Assembly: GCA_023266195.1 (NCBI GenBank) | Contig: JAHFRP010000001.1 | Span: 62,001-126,000, forward strand | Origin: Sulfuricella sp. | GTDB lineage: Bacteria; Pseudomonadota; Gammaproteobacteria; Burkholderiales; Sulfuricellaceae | Reading direction: 5' to 3' | DNA length: 64,000 bases | In this document: positions 17,282 through 26,098 of the stretch, piece after piece | Numbering within the stretch: position 1 is the stretch's first letter | How the letters are laid out: each line of letters begins with the position of its first letter | Translations under genes and position numbers: made by a program | Notes under the pieces: generated by a model | The model's database searches: none | What the model was told of the DNA's origin: nothing | The model's input: the letters and a program-made list of their open reading frames with translations, nothing else

Positions 17282-18351
17282 GAATTGCCATCGTCAACGA
17301 TTCGAACATCGCCGTCGAGGCGATGCGCCGCGCGCTCGCCGCGGCACCGGAGCACGAGATCGCCTGGGTGGCCGGCAATGGCGCCGAAGCGGTGGAAAAG
17401 TGCGCCGCCGACACCCCCGACCTGGTGCTGATGGATATCTACATGCCGGTGATGGACGGCGTCGAAACCACCCGCCAGATCATGAAAAAATCGCCCTGCG
17501 CGGTGGTGGTGGTCACCACCGACGTCAACGACAGCGCCGCGCGGGTGTTCGAAGCCATGGCGGTGGGCGCGCTCGACGCGGTCAATACGCCGACGCTGGG
17601 GATCGGCATGGGCGACGAAGGCATCCAGCCGCTGCTGAAGAAGGTGGAGAATATCGCCCGGCTGGTCGGGCCCGTCAAGCCCGCTCTGCGGCGCCGCTCC
17701 GCGCCGTCTTTGCAGGTGCACCCCAGCCGGGAAAGCCTGATCGCCATCGGCGCCTCCACCGGCGGCCCCAACGCGCTCGCCGCCATTCTTTCCCGCCTGC
17801 CCGCCGACCTGCCCGCGGCGCTGGTGATCATCCAGCACGTGGACGCCCAGTTCACCCCCAATCTGGTGACCTGGCTATCCCAACAGTGCGCGCTGCCGGT
17901 GCGCATGGCGCGCGAGGGCGAACAGCCGGAGGCCGGCACGGTGCTGGTCGCCGCCACCAACGACCATCTGGTGCTGACGCCGGCGCACACCCTGCGCTAT
18001 ACGCCGACGCCGCGGGACTACCCTTATCGCCCGTCGGTGGACGTGTTCTTCGAAAGCATTCTGCAATGCAAAGGCGACCGTTCCGCGGCGGTGCTGCTTA
18101 CCGGCATGGGCCGGGACGGCGCGCGCGGGTTGTTGCGGCTGCGCCAGGCGGGCTGGTATACGCTGGCGCAGGACCAGGCGAGCTGCGCCGTTTACGGCAT
18201 GCCCAAGGCGGCGGCGGAATTGGGGGCGGCGAAGGAGATCATGCCGCCGGAAAGAATTGCCGACGCGCTGATCCGGTTCGTCGAAAAGAACGTTAAACCG
18301 ACAAGCGGCGGTGGCCGCGATCCGGCCGCGAACGTCCGCGGTATTTTGTGA
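17278..18351 (+). CDS. wspF: Chemotaxis-type methylesterase CheB (WspF)
   Basis: A 357-aa receiver plus methylesterase starting at a GTG that overlaps the wspE stop (GTGA). The N-terminal motif is IAIVNDSNIAVEAMRRAL rather than the usual VDDS of CheB, as seen in WspF proteins. The phospho-Asp is in LVLMDIYMPVMDGVE. The catalytic triad appears in GASTGGPNAL (Ser), IIQHVDAQF (His) and TGMGRDGARG (Asp). WspF demethylates WspA; its loss locks Pseudomonas Wsp on and raises c-di-GMP. All catalytic residues are intact here, so the system should be adaptable rather than constitutive. Confidence 0.94.
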   Translation: MRIAIVNDSNIAVEAMRRALAAAPEHEIAWVAGNGAEAVEKCAADTPDLVLMDIYMPVMDGVETTRQIMKKSPCAVVVVTTDVNDSAARVFEAMAVGALDAVNTPTLGIGMGDEGIQPLLKKVENIARLVGPVKPALRRRSAPSLQVHPSRESLIAIGASTGGPNALAAILSRLPADLPAALVIIQHVDAQFTPNLVTWLSQQCALPVRMAREGEQPEAGTVLVAATNDHLVLTPAHTLRYTPTPRDYPYRPSVDVFFESILQCKGDRSAAVLLTGMGRDGARGLLRLRQAGWYTLAQDQASCAVYGMPKAAAELGAAKEIMPPERIADALIRFVEKNVKPTSGGGRDPAANVRGIL

Positions 18352-18362
18352 AGGGGAGAAAG

Positions 18363-19376
18363 ATGGCTGAAGCGATCGAGGCGCCAAACGATGGACAGGG
18401 GTTTCCCAGGTATCCCATTATCGTCATGCTGGTGGACGACCAGTCCTTCGTCGCGGAGGCGATCCGACAGCAGCTGGAAGGCGACCGCGAGATCAATTTC
18501 CATTACTGCTCGAATCCCGACCAGGCCATTCCCACCGCGCTTGAAATCCGCCCCACGGTGATTTTGCTCGACCTGATGATGCCCGATGTGGACGGCCTGG
18601 CGCTGCTGCGCTATTTCCGCGCCAATCCCCAGATCCGCGACGTGCCGGTGATCGTGCTGTCTTCCCGCGGCGAGGCCACGGTCAAGGCCGATGCCTTCGA
18701 CGCCGGCGCCAACGATTACCTGATCAAGCTGCCGGACCGGATCGAGATGGTCGCGCGCATCCGCTACCATTCCAACGCCTACATCATGAAGCTGCAACGC
18801 GACGAGGCTTACCGGGCCTTGCGCGAGAGCCAGAAAAAGCTGGCGGAGACCAACCTGGAACTGCTGCGCCTGGTCAACTTCGACGGCCTTACCGGGCTGG
18901 CCAACCGGCGCCATTTCGACGAAAGCCTGCACATCGAGTGGAAACGCGCGGCGCGCAACAACCTGCCGCTGTCGGTGATGATGCTCGATATCGATTATTT
19001 CAAGCTGTACAACGATACCTACGGCCACCTGAAGGGCGACGAAGTGCTGCGCAAGGTCGCCGCGATCATCCAGAAAAGCGCGATGCGCCCGGCCGACCAG
19101 GCTTCCCGCTATGGCGGCGAAGAATTCGTGGTGATCCTGCCGGAAACGCCGGCAAGCGGCGCCAGCCTGCTGGCTGAGGAAATCAGGCAGAATGTCGAGG
19201 CGCTCAACATCCCTCATCAGGGCTCCGATATCGCCCCGTGCATGACCATCAGCATCGGCGTCGCGTCGGTCGTGCCGACAGGCGATGCGCCCCTCACCCT
19301 GGTCAACCTGGCCGATGCCGCCCTGTACCAGGCCAAGGAGGGCGGCCGCAACCGGGTCGTGGTCAGCGAGGGCTAG
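18363..19376 (+). CDS. wspR: Receiver-GGDEF diguanylate cyclase (WspR)
   Basis: Output enzyme making c-di-GMP from two GTP. From the ATG at 18363, preceded by a strong AAGGGGAGA, it is 337 aa; a GTG at 18348 overlapping wspF is the alternative start. The receiver has LVDDQSF, phospho-Asp in VILLDLMMPDVDGL and Lys in YLIKLPD. A coiled linker (RDEAYRALRESQKKLAETN) leads to the GGDEF domain with DGLTGLANRRHF, active site RYGGEEF, and an inhibitory-site motif RPAD 5 residues upstream of it. It closely follows P. aeruginosa WspR. Its TAG stop coincides with the CTAG end of a repeat element. Confidence 0.96.
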   Translation: MAEAIEAPNDGQGFPRYPIIVMLVDDQSFVAEAIRQQLEGDREINFHYCSNPDQAIPTALEIRPTVILLDLMMPDVDGLALLRYFRANPQIRDVPVIVLSSRGEATVKADAFDAGANDYLIKLPDRIEMVARIRYHSNAYIMKLQRDEAYRALRESQKKLAETNLELLRLVNFDGLTGLANRRHFDESLHIEWKRAARNNLPLSVMMLDIDYFKLYNDTYGHLKGDEVLRKVAAIIQKSAMRPADQASRYGGEEFVVILPETPASGASLLAEEIRQNVEALNIPHQGSDIAPCMTISIGVASVVPTGDAPLTLVNLADAALYQAKEGGRNRVVVSEG

Positions 19377-19424
19377 GAGCCTGCCGGATTCGCGCCCGAT
19401 TTCCTTCAAGTCGGACGGGCTCCT
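19373..19424. repeat. MITE-like element, short remnant (copy 3)
   Basis: CTAGGAGCCTGCCGGATT at the left and CAAGTCGGACGGGCTCCT at the right correspond to the two termini of the elements at 8356 and 21821, with a few substitutions. The interior is reduced to GCGCCCGATTTCCTT. It overlaps the wspR stop codon. It looks like an internally deleted copy, though a minimal terminus-only palindrome is an equally good reading. Confidence 0.7.
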
Positions 19425-19750
19425 GGTCCGGCAAGCTGCCAGCCAAGTCGCTGGTGGTTGTCCGAAAAGGGCGACGGCGGCTGCCCGCACGGGCGTGAAC
19501 GCCTGATCCACAGACTTCGCGGAGGATGTCGGCGGATTGCCCCGCGTAACCATTCACGCCGGAACTCCCTTGAACCGCTGCGACGTTTGGCATGAAACTC
19601 GCCAAGCGAGCCCGAGTTCACCCCCTGGCCTTGCGCGGCTTCCTGCTTGCCCATCGTCGTTGATGGCGTCGGGCAACCTTTCTTTATTCGGTCCGCTCCC
19701 CACTTTGTCCGCCGGTTTTTATTCGAGCCGATTCCGCCCGGCTACGATTC
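19425..19750. other. Non-coding stretch, no gene recognised
   Basis: About 325 nt after the repeat remnant. Short open frames on both strands have no recognisable product or ribosome site. The piece near 19589-19626 (AAACTCGCCAAGCGAG...CACCCCCT) resembles the palindromic family at 56788-56860. Nothing else is supported. Confidence 0.5.
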
Positions 19751-19778
19751 TTGGACTATAAATAATCTGGGCTATAAC
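19751..19778 (+). promoter_or_regulatory. Probable promoter of the outer-membrane protein gene
   Basis: TTGGAC at 19751-19756 and TATAAC at 19773-19778 are separated by 16 nt, in an AT-rich patch that stands out from its surroundings. Transcription would start near 19785, giving a leader of about 70 nt. The -10 is good and the -35 only partial. Confidence 0.5.
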
Positions 19779-19855
19779 TACTCGATAACAACGCTTATTG
19801 GCGGCGCCCAAGGCGTTAGTATTTTTATGTCGATGTTTAAATGAAGGAGAAGCAA

Positions 19856-20464
19856 ATGAACATTAAATTACTGGCTTCTGCCGGCCTGGCTCTCGGACTG
19901 ACCGCAGGCGCGGTCGCTTCCTCGATGGCGGCAACCGACTGGGGCACGAGCGCGACTTGGTACGTCGGACTCGGCGGCGGACAGTCGCAGACTCAAGCCG
20001 GCGGTGGCGATATCAACAGCGCGATCGGCACCACGGGCGGCTCGCTGGGCGATACGGATACCGGCTGGAAGCTTTATCTCGGCTACCAGTTCAATCCTAA
20101 TGTTGCGGTCGAGGCGGGTTATGTCGATTTCGGTAAATTCGGCTTCAGTTCGGCAGCCGGGAGCGGCGACCTGAAGACCAAGAATGGCGGCTACGTCGAT
20201 GCCGTGGGGATCATCCCGTTCCAGAACAATTTCTCGATTTTCGGCAAGCTCGGTGCCTATACCATCAAGACCGAACTGAACGGAGCGGGTGTTTCCAATA
20301 GCCATACCACCAACGATTTCACCTACGGTATCGGTGCCGGCTACGATTTCACCCGAAATCTGGGCATGCGTGTGGAGTGGGAGAGATTCAACAGCGTCGG
20401 GGACAGCAGCACCACCAAGGGCGATCTCGACCTGGCTTCAGTGGGCGTTCTCTACAAGTTCTGA
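19856..20464 (+). CDS. Outer-membrane beta-barrel protein
   Basis: A 202-aa exported protein from the ATG at 19856, which has AAGGAGA five nt upstream; an earlier in-frame ATG at 19841 overlaps that site and is unlikely. A clear Sec signal peptide (LLASAGLALGLTAGAVASSMA, cleavage near AMA/AT) is followed by alternating beta strands with Gly/Tyr-rich turns (WYVGLGGGQSQTQ; GWKLYLGYQFNPNVAVEAGYVDFG). The C-terminal strand ends in Phe (SVGVLYKF), the Bam recognition signature. This is the 8-stranded OmpA/OmpX-like porin fold; specific function is unknown. It has its own promoter and stands alone after the wsp operon. Confidence 0.85.
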   Translation: MNIKLLASAGLALGLTAGAVASSMAATDWGTSATWYVGLGGGQSQTQAGGGDINSAIGTTGGSLGDTDTGWKLYLGYQFNPNVAVEAGYVDFGKFGFSSAAGSGDLKTKNGGYVDAVGIIPFQNNFSIFGKLGAYTIKTELNGAGVSNSHTTNDFTYGIGAGYDFTRNLGMRVEWERFNSVGDSSTTKGDLDLASVGVLYKF

Positions 20465-20478
20465 CGCAGCAGCAATCA

Positions 20479-20498
20479 CCCCCTCCCTGCGGAGGGGG
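20479..20498. other. GC-rich hairpin after the outer-membrane protein gene
   Basis: CCCCCTCC-CTGC-GGAGGGGG is a perfect 8-bp stem 14 nt after the stop codon. No T-run follows on either strand, so it is not a classical intrinsic terminator. It may protect the mRNA 3' end or aid Rho-dependent termination between the convergent genes. Confidence 0.4.
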
Positions 20499-20648
20499 CT
20501 GCCGGTATACTCGGAATTCCGGCAAGTTCCCGTCCGTTCGCGATTTCACTCGGAGTCGCTGCCAGCGCCAGGGTCTCTCCTGCCGTACCGCGCATGATCC
20601 AGGCCTTTCTGTGGCGGCCGGAGTACGCCCCTTTTTTGCTGCGGGAGC

Positions 20649-21647
20649 TCAAATCAAGCCGCTTTCCTTCAGTTCGCTTTTGAGGAAGGCATAGTAGATC
20701 GGCGCCGCGACCAGGCCGGATATGCCGAACGCGGATTCCATGATGAGCATGGCGGTCAGCAGTTCCCACGCCTTGGCGTGGATTTGCGAACCGACGATTT
20801 TTGCGTTGAGGAAGTATTCCAGCTTGTGTATCCCGATCAAGAACAGCAGGGAGGCGATCGCCAACTGGAAGGAGTGGCCGAGGCTGACGATGACGATGGC
20901 GGTGTTCGACAGGATGTTGCCGATGATCGGGATCAGGCCGGCGACGAAGGTGGCGATGACCAGGGTGCCGGCAAAGGGCAACTTGACGCCGGTCAGCGGC
21001 AGCACGACGCCCAGGTAGATCCAGGTGAGGAAGGCGTTGACGGCGGCGATTTTTGCCTGCGCCAGCACGATGTCGCGGAAAGCGGCGCTGAGGTTGGCGG
21101 TGCGTTCGCCCAGCTCGGCGACGAAGGGCTTGCGGACTTCCTCGGCTACCACTTCGCGCAGGGAAAGCATGGCGCCGATGATCATGCCGATCAGCATGTG
21201 GGCGAAAACATGGCCGGCCTCCTTGCCCCATATTTGCAGCTCGCCGGAGTGCTCGCGCAGCCAGCCGGCAAGATGGGCTTTCAGTTCGTCGGCATCGCGG
21301 GGCAGGGTGCTGTAAACCCATTCCGGCAGGGATGAACGGGATGTCTCCAGGATTTCGGCCAGTTTTCCAAGAAAAGCAGCGGGCCCGCCGCTTTCGCTGC
21401 GCAGGAAGGCGAGCATGCCGATGATGCCGGCAACGAGCAGAGTGATCACCAGCCCCGACACCAGGACGACCGACAGGATTTTGGTGAGCTTGCCGGAAAG
21501 GCGGGCGATGGCGAGCCTGGCCGCGACGAAATGAACCAGATGGTAAACCACCAGGCCGGCAAGCAAAGCGGGCAACAGCTTGAGCTTGAGCACCAGGAGC
21601 AGGAACAGCGCGGCTAACAGCCAGGAGGTTTGGCGATAGGTCATCAT
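20649..21647 (-). CDS. AI-2E family (PerM/YdiK-type) membrane permease
   Basis: A 332-aa integral membrane protein with paired N-terminal helices (SWLLAALFLLLVLKLKLLPALLAG), a soluble middle region, and four to six further helices including WIYLGVVLPLTGVKLPFAG and the family motif LIPIIGNILSNTAIVI. This is the UPF0118/AI-2E transporter superfamily. Despite the name, most members have unknown or different substrates (for example Na+/H+ antiport in some), so a quorum-signal role should not be assumed. It is convergent with the outer-membrane protein gene and divergent from fmdB. Confidence 0.85.
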   Translation of the reverse strand: MMTYRQTSWLLAALFLLLVLKLKLLPALLAGLVVYHLVHFVAARLAIARLSGKLTKILSVVLVSGLVITLLVAGIIGMLAFLRSESGGPAAFLGKLAEILETSRSSLPEWVYSTLPRDADELKAHLAGWLREHSGELQIWGKEAGHVFAHMLIGMIIGAMLSLREVVAEEVRKPFVAELGERTANLSAAFRDIVLAQAKIAAVNAFLTWIYLGVVLPLTGVKLPFAGTLVIATFVAGLIPIIGNILSNTAIVIVSLGHSFQLAIASLLFLIGIHKLEYFLNAKIVGSQIHAKAWELLTAMLIMESAFGISGLVAAPIYYAFLKSELKESGLI

Positions 21648-21724
21648 GGCTTCATCCGTAGGTTGGGCGGGCCGCGGCGGGGCGGCTTTTGTCCATTATC
21701 GCTTGAAACGGCGAAACGCGCATG

Positions 21725-21778
21725 GGGCCGTTTGAACGAGAACCCGCGCAGCGGGACTTCGTCCCCCTCTTCCGCATG
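21725..21778. repeat. Degenerate member of the 'CTTCGTCCCCCTCT' palindromic family
   Basis: The segment ACCCGCGCAGCGGGACTTCGT and following CCCCCTCTTCC resembles the repeats at 30632-30700 and 56788-56860. It holds a small hairpin (CCCGC-GCA-GCGGG) and lies upstream of the permease gene. Assignment rests on shared core sequence only. Confidence 0.4.
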
Positions 21779-21820
21779 CGACTAGGCCGCCCTTGCAAAC
21801 CGCAGAAACAGCCTCATCTA

Positions 21821-21985
21821 CTAGGAGCCTGTCGGACTTGAAGAATCGAAGCGAAAATTCGGCTGGTCGAGGACAGATTTCGCCGCTTTCTTGGTCAATA
21901 GTCATTCTATTGACCAAGAAAGCGGCGAAATATGGATCGGCCCGGCGGATTTGCAGCCGATTTCCTTTAAGTCCGACAGGCTCCT
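21821..21985. repeat. MITE-like element, copy 2 (most intact)
   Basis: It starts CTAGGAGCCTGTCGGACTT and ends in the reverse complement of the inner 17 nt (21969-21985). Inside is a perfect 23-bp inverted repeat, 21879-21901 with 21907-21929, around the loop TCATT. The outer and inner palindromes together make a cruciform-capable unit. It shares most of its length with copy 1 at 8356-8523. The right end stops 28 nt before the -10 box of the fmdB-like gene. Confidence 0.88.
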
Positions 21986-22012
21986 GGCAGCGTTAATCAG
22001 AACCAATTGAGA

Positions 22013-22018
22013 TATAAT
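22013..22018 (+). promoter_or_regulatory. Probable -10 box upstream of the fmdB-like gene
   Basis: Perfect TATAAT, 22 nt before the ATG with GGAGGT in between, so the leader would be very short. The -35 region (around 21990-21996, GCGTTAA) is poor and lies just outside the repeat element ending at 21985. Confidence 0.5.
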
Positions 22019-22039
22019 CCTGTTTTTTTGGAGGTCGCC

Positions 22040-22285
22040 ATGCCGATTTACGAATATCGCTGTTCTTCCTGTGGTTTCCAGAAGGAATTTATCCAGAAAA
22101 TGAGCGATGCGCCGTTGACTGCCTGCCCCGAGTGCAAGCAGGAAACCTTCGCCAAGCTGCTGTCCGCCGCCGGCTTCCAGTTGAAGGGCAACGGCTGGTA
22201 CCAGACCGATTTCAAGAACGGCTCCAAGGCCAAGGAAGAAGTCAAGTCCGCGGCCTGCGGTGGCGGCGGCTGTTGCTGCGGCTAA
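22040..22285 (+). CDS. FmdB/zinc-ribbon family protein
   Basis: An 81-aa protein beginning MPIYEYRCSSCGFQKEFIQKM, the standard FmdB-family start. A zinc ribbon is formed by C-S-S-C and C-P-E-C pairs, with further Cys in a Gly-Cys-rich tail (CGGGGCCCG). The ATG at 22040 follows GGAGGT by four nt; an upstream ATG at 22007 falls before the -10 box and is rejected. The family name derives from a regulator of formamidase, but the molecular role is unknown. The gene lies just upstream of the DUF502 gene and aspS, a common betaproteobacterial arrangement. Confidence 0.88.
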   Translation: MPIYEYRCSSCGFQKEFIQKMSDAPLTACPECKQETFAKLLSAAGFQLKGNGWYQTDFKNGSKAKEEVKSAACGGGGCCCG

Positions 22286-22303
22286 TCCGTAGCTGCCTGA
22301 ACG

Positions 22304-22927
22304 ATGATCAAAAAGTATTTCATTACCGGCCTCTTGATCTGGGTGCCGCTCGGCATCACGGTATGGGTGCTGAAGCTGCTGATCGGCAGCATGGACCAGA
22401 GCCTGCTGCTGCTGCCGCAGAGCATGCGGCCGGAGAGCTGGCTGGGCATTTACCTGCCGGGGCTGGGCACGATCCTGACCATCGGCGTGATTTTCCTCAC
22501 CGGCGTGTTGACCGCGAACATGGTCGGCCAGCGCCTGATCCGGTTCTGGGAAATCGCGCTGTCGCGCATCCCGGTCGTGAAGTCGATCTATTACAGCGTC
22601 AAGCAGGTCAGCGACACACTGTTCTCCGGTCAGGGCGAGGCGTTTCGCAAGGTGCTGCTGGTGCGCTATCCGCATTCCGAAGCGTGGTCGCTGGCGTTCC
22701 AGACTACTGTTCCCAGGGATGTGGCGCCCAGTCTTGACGACGAATACGTCGGCGTGTTCATTCCCACCACGCCCAGCCCGGTCAACGGCTTCTATTTCTT
22801 TGTTCGCAAGAGCGATGCCATCGAGATCGACATCAGCGTGGACGATGCCCTGAAGTACATCGTTTCGATGGGCGTGATGGCGCCGACCGACAAGGAATCC
22901 CCGGCCCGGATTTATCCGGGCAACTGA
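22304..22927 (+). CDS. DUF502 family membrane protein
   Basis: A 207-aa inner-membrane protein of unknown function. Two hydrophobic helices are visible: YFITGLLIWVPLGITVWVL near the N-terminus and a second, TILTIGVIFLTGVLTANMVG, around residues 57-76. The conserved family segment IPVVKSIYYSVKQVSDT follows, then a beta-rich soluble tail. It starts 18 nt after the fmdB-like gene and precedes aspS by 48 nt, so the three may be co-transcribed. No catalytic motif is seen. Confidence 0.88.
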   Translation: MIKKYFITGLLIWVPLGITVWVLKLLIGSMDQSLLLLPQSMRPESWLGIYLPGLGTILTIGVIFLTGVLTANMVGQRLIRFWEIALSRIPVVKSIYYSVKQVSDTLFSGQGEAFRKVLLVRYPHSEAWSLAFQTTVPRDVAPSLDDEYVGVFIPTTPSPVNGFYFFVRKSDAIEIDISVDDALKYIVSMGVMAPTDKESPARIYPGN

Positions 22928-22975
22928 TCCCCCTTTATTCCTAATCAATAAAATTCTAGAATTTGGATAGTGAGC

Positions 22976-24769
<1,794 letters not shown>

Positions 24770-24823
24770 TCCGTCGGGCTCTGGCGCTCCCTTGGGAGAC
24801 GGTTTGCTGTTCCTTGTCTTTCG

Positions 24824-24857
24824 TCAACTGGCTATACTGTACAATATAGCCAGTTGA
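24824..24857. promoter_or_regulatory. Operator palindrome of the toxin-antitoxin operon
   Basis: TCAACTGGCTATA, an 8-nt spacer (CTGTACAA, itself containing the palindrome TGTACA), and the perfect reverse complement TATAGCCAGTTGA. The right arm ends at the AAAGGAG Shine-Dalgarno of the antitoxin gene. Such sites are typically bound by the antitoxin or the toxin-antitoxin complex for autorepression. TATACT and TACAAT inside it are candidate -10 boxes. Confidence 0.75.
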
Positions 24858-24871
24858 AAGGAGTTTTTGTC

Positions 24872-25147
24872 ATGAGAATCGTAACTTCGGTGGAAGCCCA
24901 AAACCATTTTGGGGAATTGCTGGATAGCGCTCAGCGCGAGCCGGTGACGATTACGCGGCGTGGCCGCACGGTGGCATTTATGCTGTCGCCCCAGGACATG
25001 AAGGACTTGATGGAAGGGCGGAAATTGCGCGATAACGCCGTGGCTGCCTACGAAGCCTATCGTGCGCGGGTTTCTGGCCTGGTGAGCGAAGCGGCAGCGG
25101 ATTTGACGGATGAGGAAGTGAATCGCCTGGTACATGAGGCGCGATGA
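24872..25147 (+). CDS. Phd/YefM-type antitoxin
   Basis: A 91-aa protein from the ATG at 24872, eight nt after AAAGGAG; a TTG at 24854 inside the operator is rejected. The N-terminal fold is Phd/YefM-like (MRIVTSVEAQNHFGELLDSA, then EPVTITRRGRTVAFMLSP), the dimeric DNA-binding domain of type II antitoxins. The C-terminal half is helical and charged and should wrap the toxin. It overlaps the PIN toxin gene by ATGA. Autoregulation through the palindrome upstream is the expected control. Confidence 0.88.
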   Translation: MRIVTSVEAQNHFGELLDSAQREPVTITRRGRTVAFMLSPQDMKDLMEGRKLRDNAVAAYEAYRARVSGLVSEAAADLTDEEVNRLVHEAR

Positions 25148-25617
25148 ACCTGGTCAAGCGGGTGGTGCTGGATACCAGCACATTGGTGAGTGCTGCACTG
25201 AGGGTGGATTCCATACCGAGCCAGGTCTTGCTGAAGGTGCTGCGGGAGTGCGAAATGTGCGCTTCCGAGGCTACCTTGCAAGAATTGGCCACAGTGATGT
25301 TGCGACCCAAGTTCGACCGCTATCTGGCTCGTGACGAGCGCGAAAAATTTGTCGAATTGATCCGCACCTATTCGGTAGTTTGGAAGGTTCGTGATGAGGT
25401 GCAGGATTGCCGCGACCCGCAAGACAATAAGTTTCTGGCGCTGGCTTTGGTGTGTGAGGCTGACGTGCTGGTGTCCAGCGACGACGACTTGCTGGCACTG
25501 AATCCCTATCGGGATATTCCTGTTTTGACACCCAAGACGTTTTTTGTGACAAGACACGCGGATAAATTTCCGGATGCAGGCGAAGGCCTGTTGCCGTTGG
25601 AAGACGCCAAACTGTGA
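25144..25617 (+). CDS. PIN-domain toxin (COG1569-type)
   Basis: A 157-aa putative endoribonuclease toxin. The PIN-fold acidic residues are visible: Asp in VVLDTSTLVSA, Glu in EATLQELATV, Asp in CRDPQDNKFLALAL and Asp in ADVLVSSDDDLLAL. These coordinate Mg2+ for RNA cleavage in the family. The gene is translationally coupled to the antitoxin. The pair sits between aspS and a rhodanese gene, breaking a normally conserved housekeeping order, which suggests acquisition by transfer. The C-terminal tail after VLTPKTFF is longer than in minimal PIN toxins. Confidence 0.87.
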   Translation: MNLVKRVVLDTSTLVSAALRVDSIPSQVLLKVLRECEMCASEATLQELATVMLRPKFDRYLARDEREKFVELIRTYSVVWKVRDEVQDCRDPQDNKFLALALVCEADVLVSSDDDLLALNPYRDIPVLTPKTFFVTRHADKFPDAGEGLLPLEDAKL

Positions 25618-25702
25618 AGGCCTGCCCGTGCCAGACCCGATATCTGGAACACGGCTGCGCCTTATTTTAATCGAATTTCACGTAATTTAATTTGGAGTTG
25701 AT

Positions 25703-26083
25703 ATGGCATTAACCCCCCACGACCTCGTGATCGAGGCCAAATCCCAGGTTCGGGAAGTCAACTGCGACCAGGCCCAGGCATTGCTCGGCAAGCGCGTGAT
25801 CATCGACGTGCGCGAATACGACGAATTTGCCGCCGGCCACCTGCCCGGCGCGATCAACGTGCCGCGTGGCGTGCTCGAATTCAAGATCGGCATGCTGCCC
25901 GAAGCCGCCGACAGGCAGGCGCCGCTGCTGCTCTACTGCCGCACCAGCGGGCGCGCCGCGCTGTCCGCGGTGCAGCTGCAAAAAATCGGCTATGCCGACG
26001 TGGTTTCCCTGTCGAGCGGCTTCGACCAGTGGAACACCGAGCAGCGGCCGACCGAGAAACCGGAGCCGATCAATTTCGAGTGA
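25703..26083 (+). CDS. Rhodanese-like domain protein
   Basis: A 126-aa single-domain sulfurtransferase. The conserved VIIDVREYDEFAAGHLPGAIN segment and the active-site loop LLLYCRTSGRAALSA with the persulfide-forming Cys are present. Cytosolic, with no signal peptide. Start at the ATG after GGAG. Single-domain rhodaneses carry sulfane sulfur between donors and acceptors; no specific partner is indicated. It is followed by nudB after 15 nt. Confidence 0.9.
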   Translation: MALTPHDLVIEAKSQVREVNCDQAQALLGKRVIIDVREYDEFAAGHLPGAINVPRGVLEFKIGMLPEAADRQAPLLLYCRTSGRAALSAVQLQKIGYADVVSLSSGFDQWNTEQRPTEKPEPINFE

Positions 26084-26098
26084 TTCGGCCCGGCCCGG

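Noticed and set aside
20479-20498. Intrinsic terminator after the outer-membrane protein gene
   Set aside because: Strong stem but no T-run on either strand, so it is listed only as a hairpin.
20649-21647. Quorum-sensing (autoinducer-2) exporter
   Set aside because: The family name AI-2E is broad; there is no luxS or lsr gene nearby, so a signalling role is unsupported.
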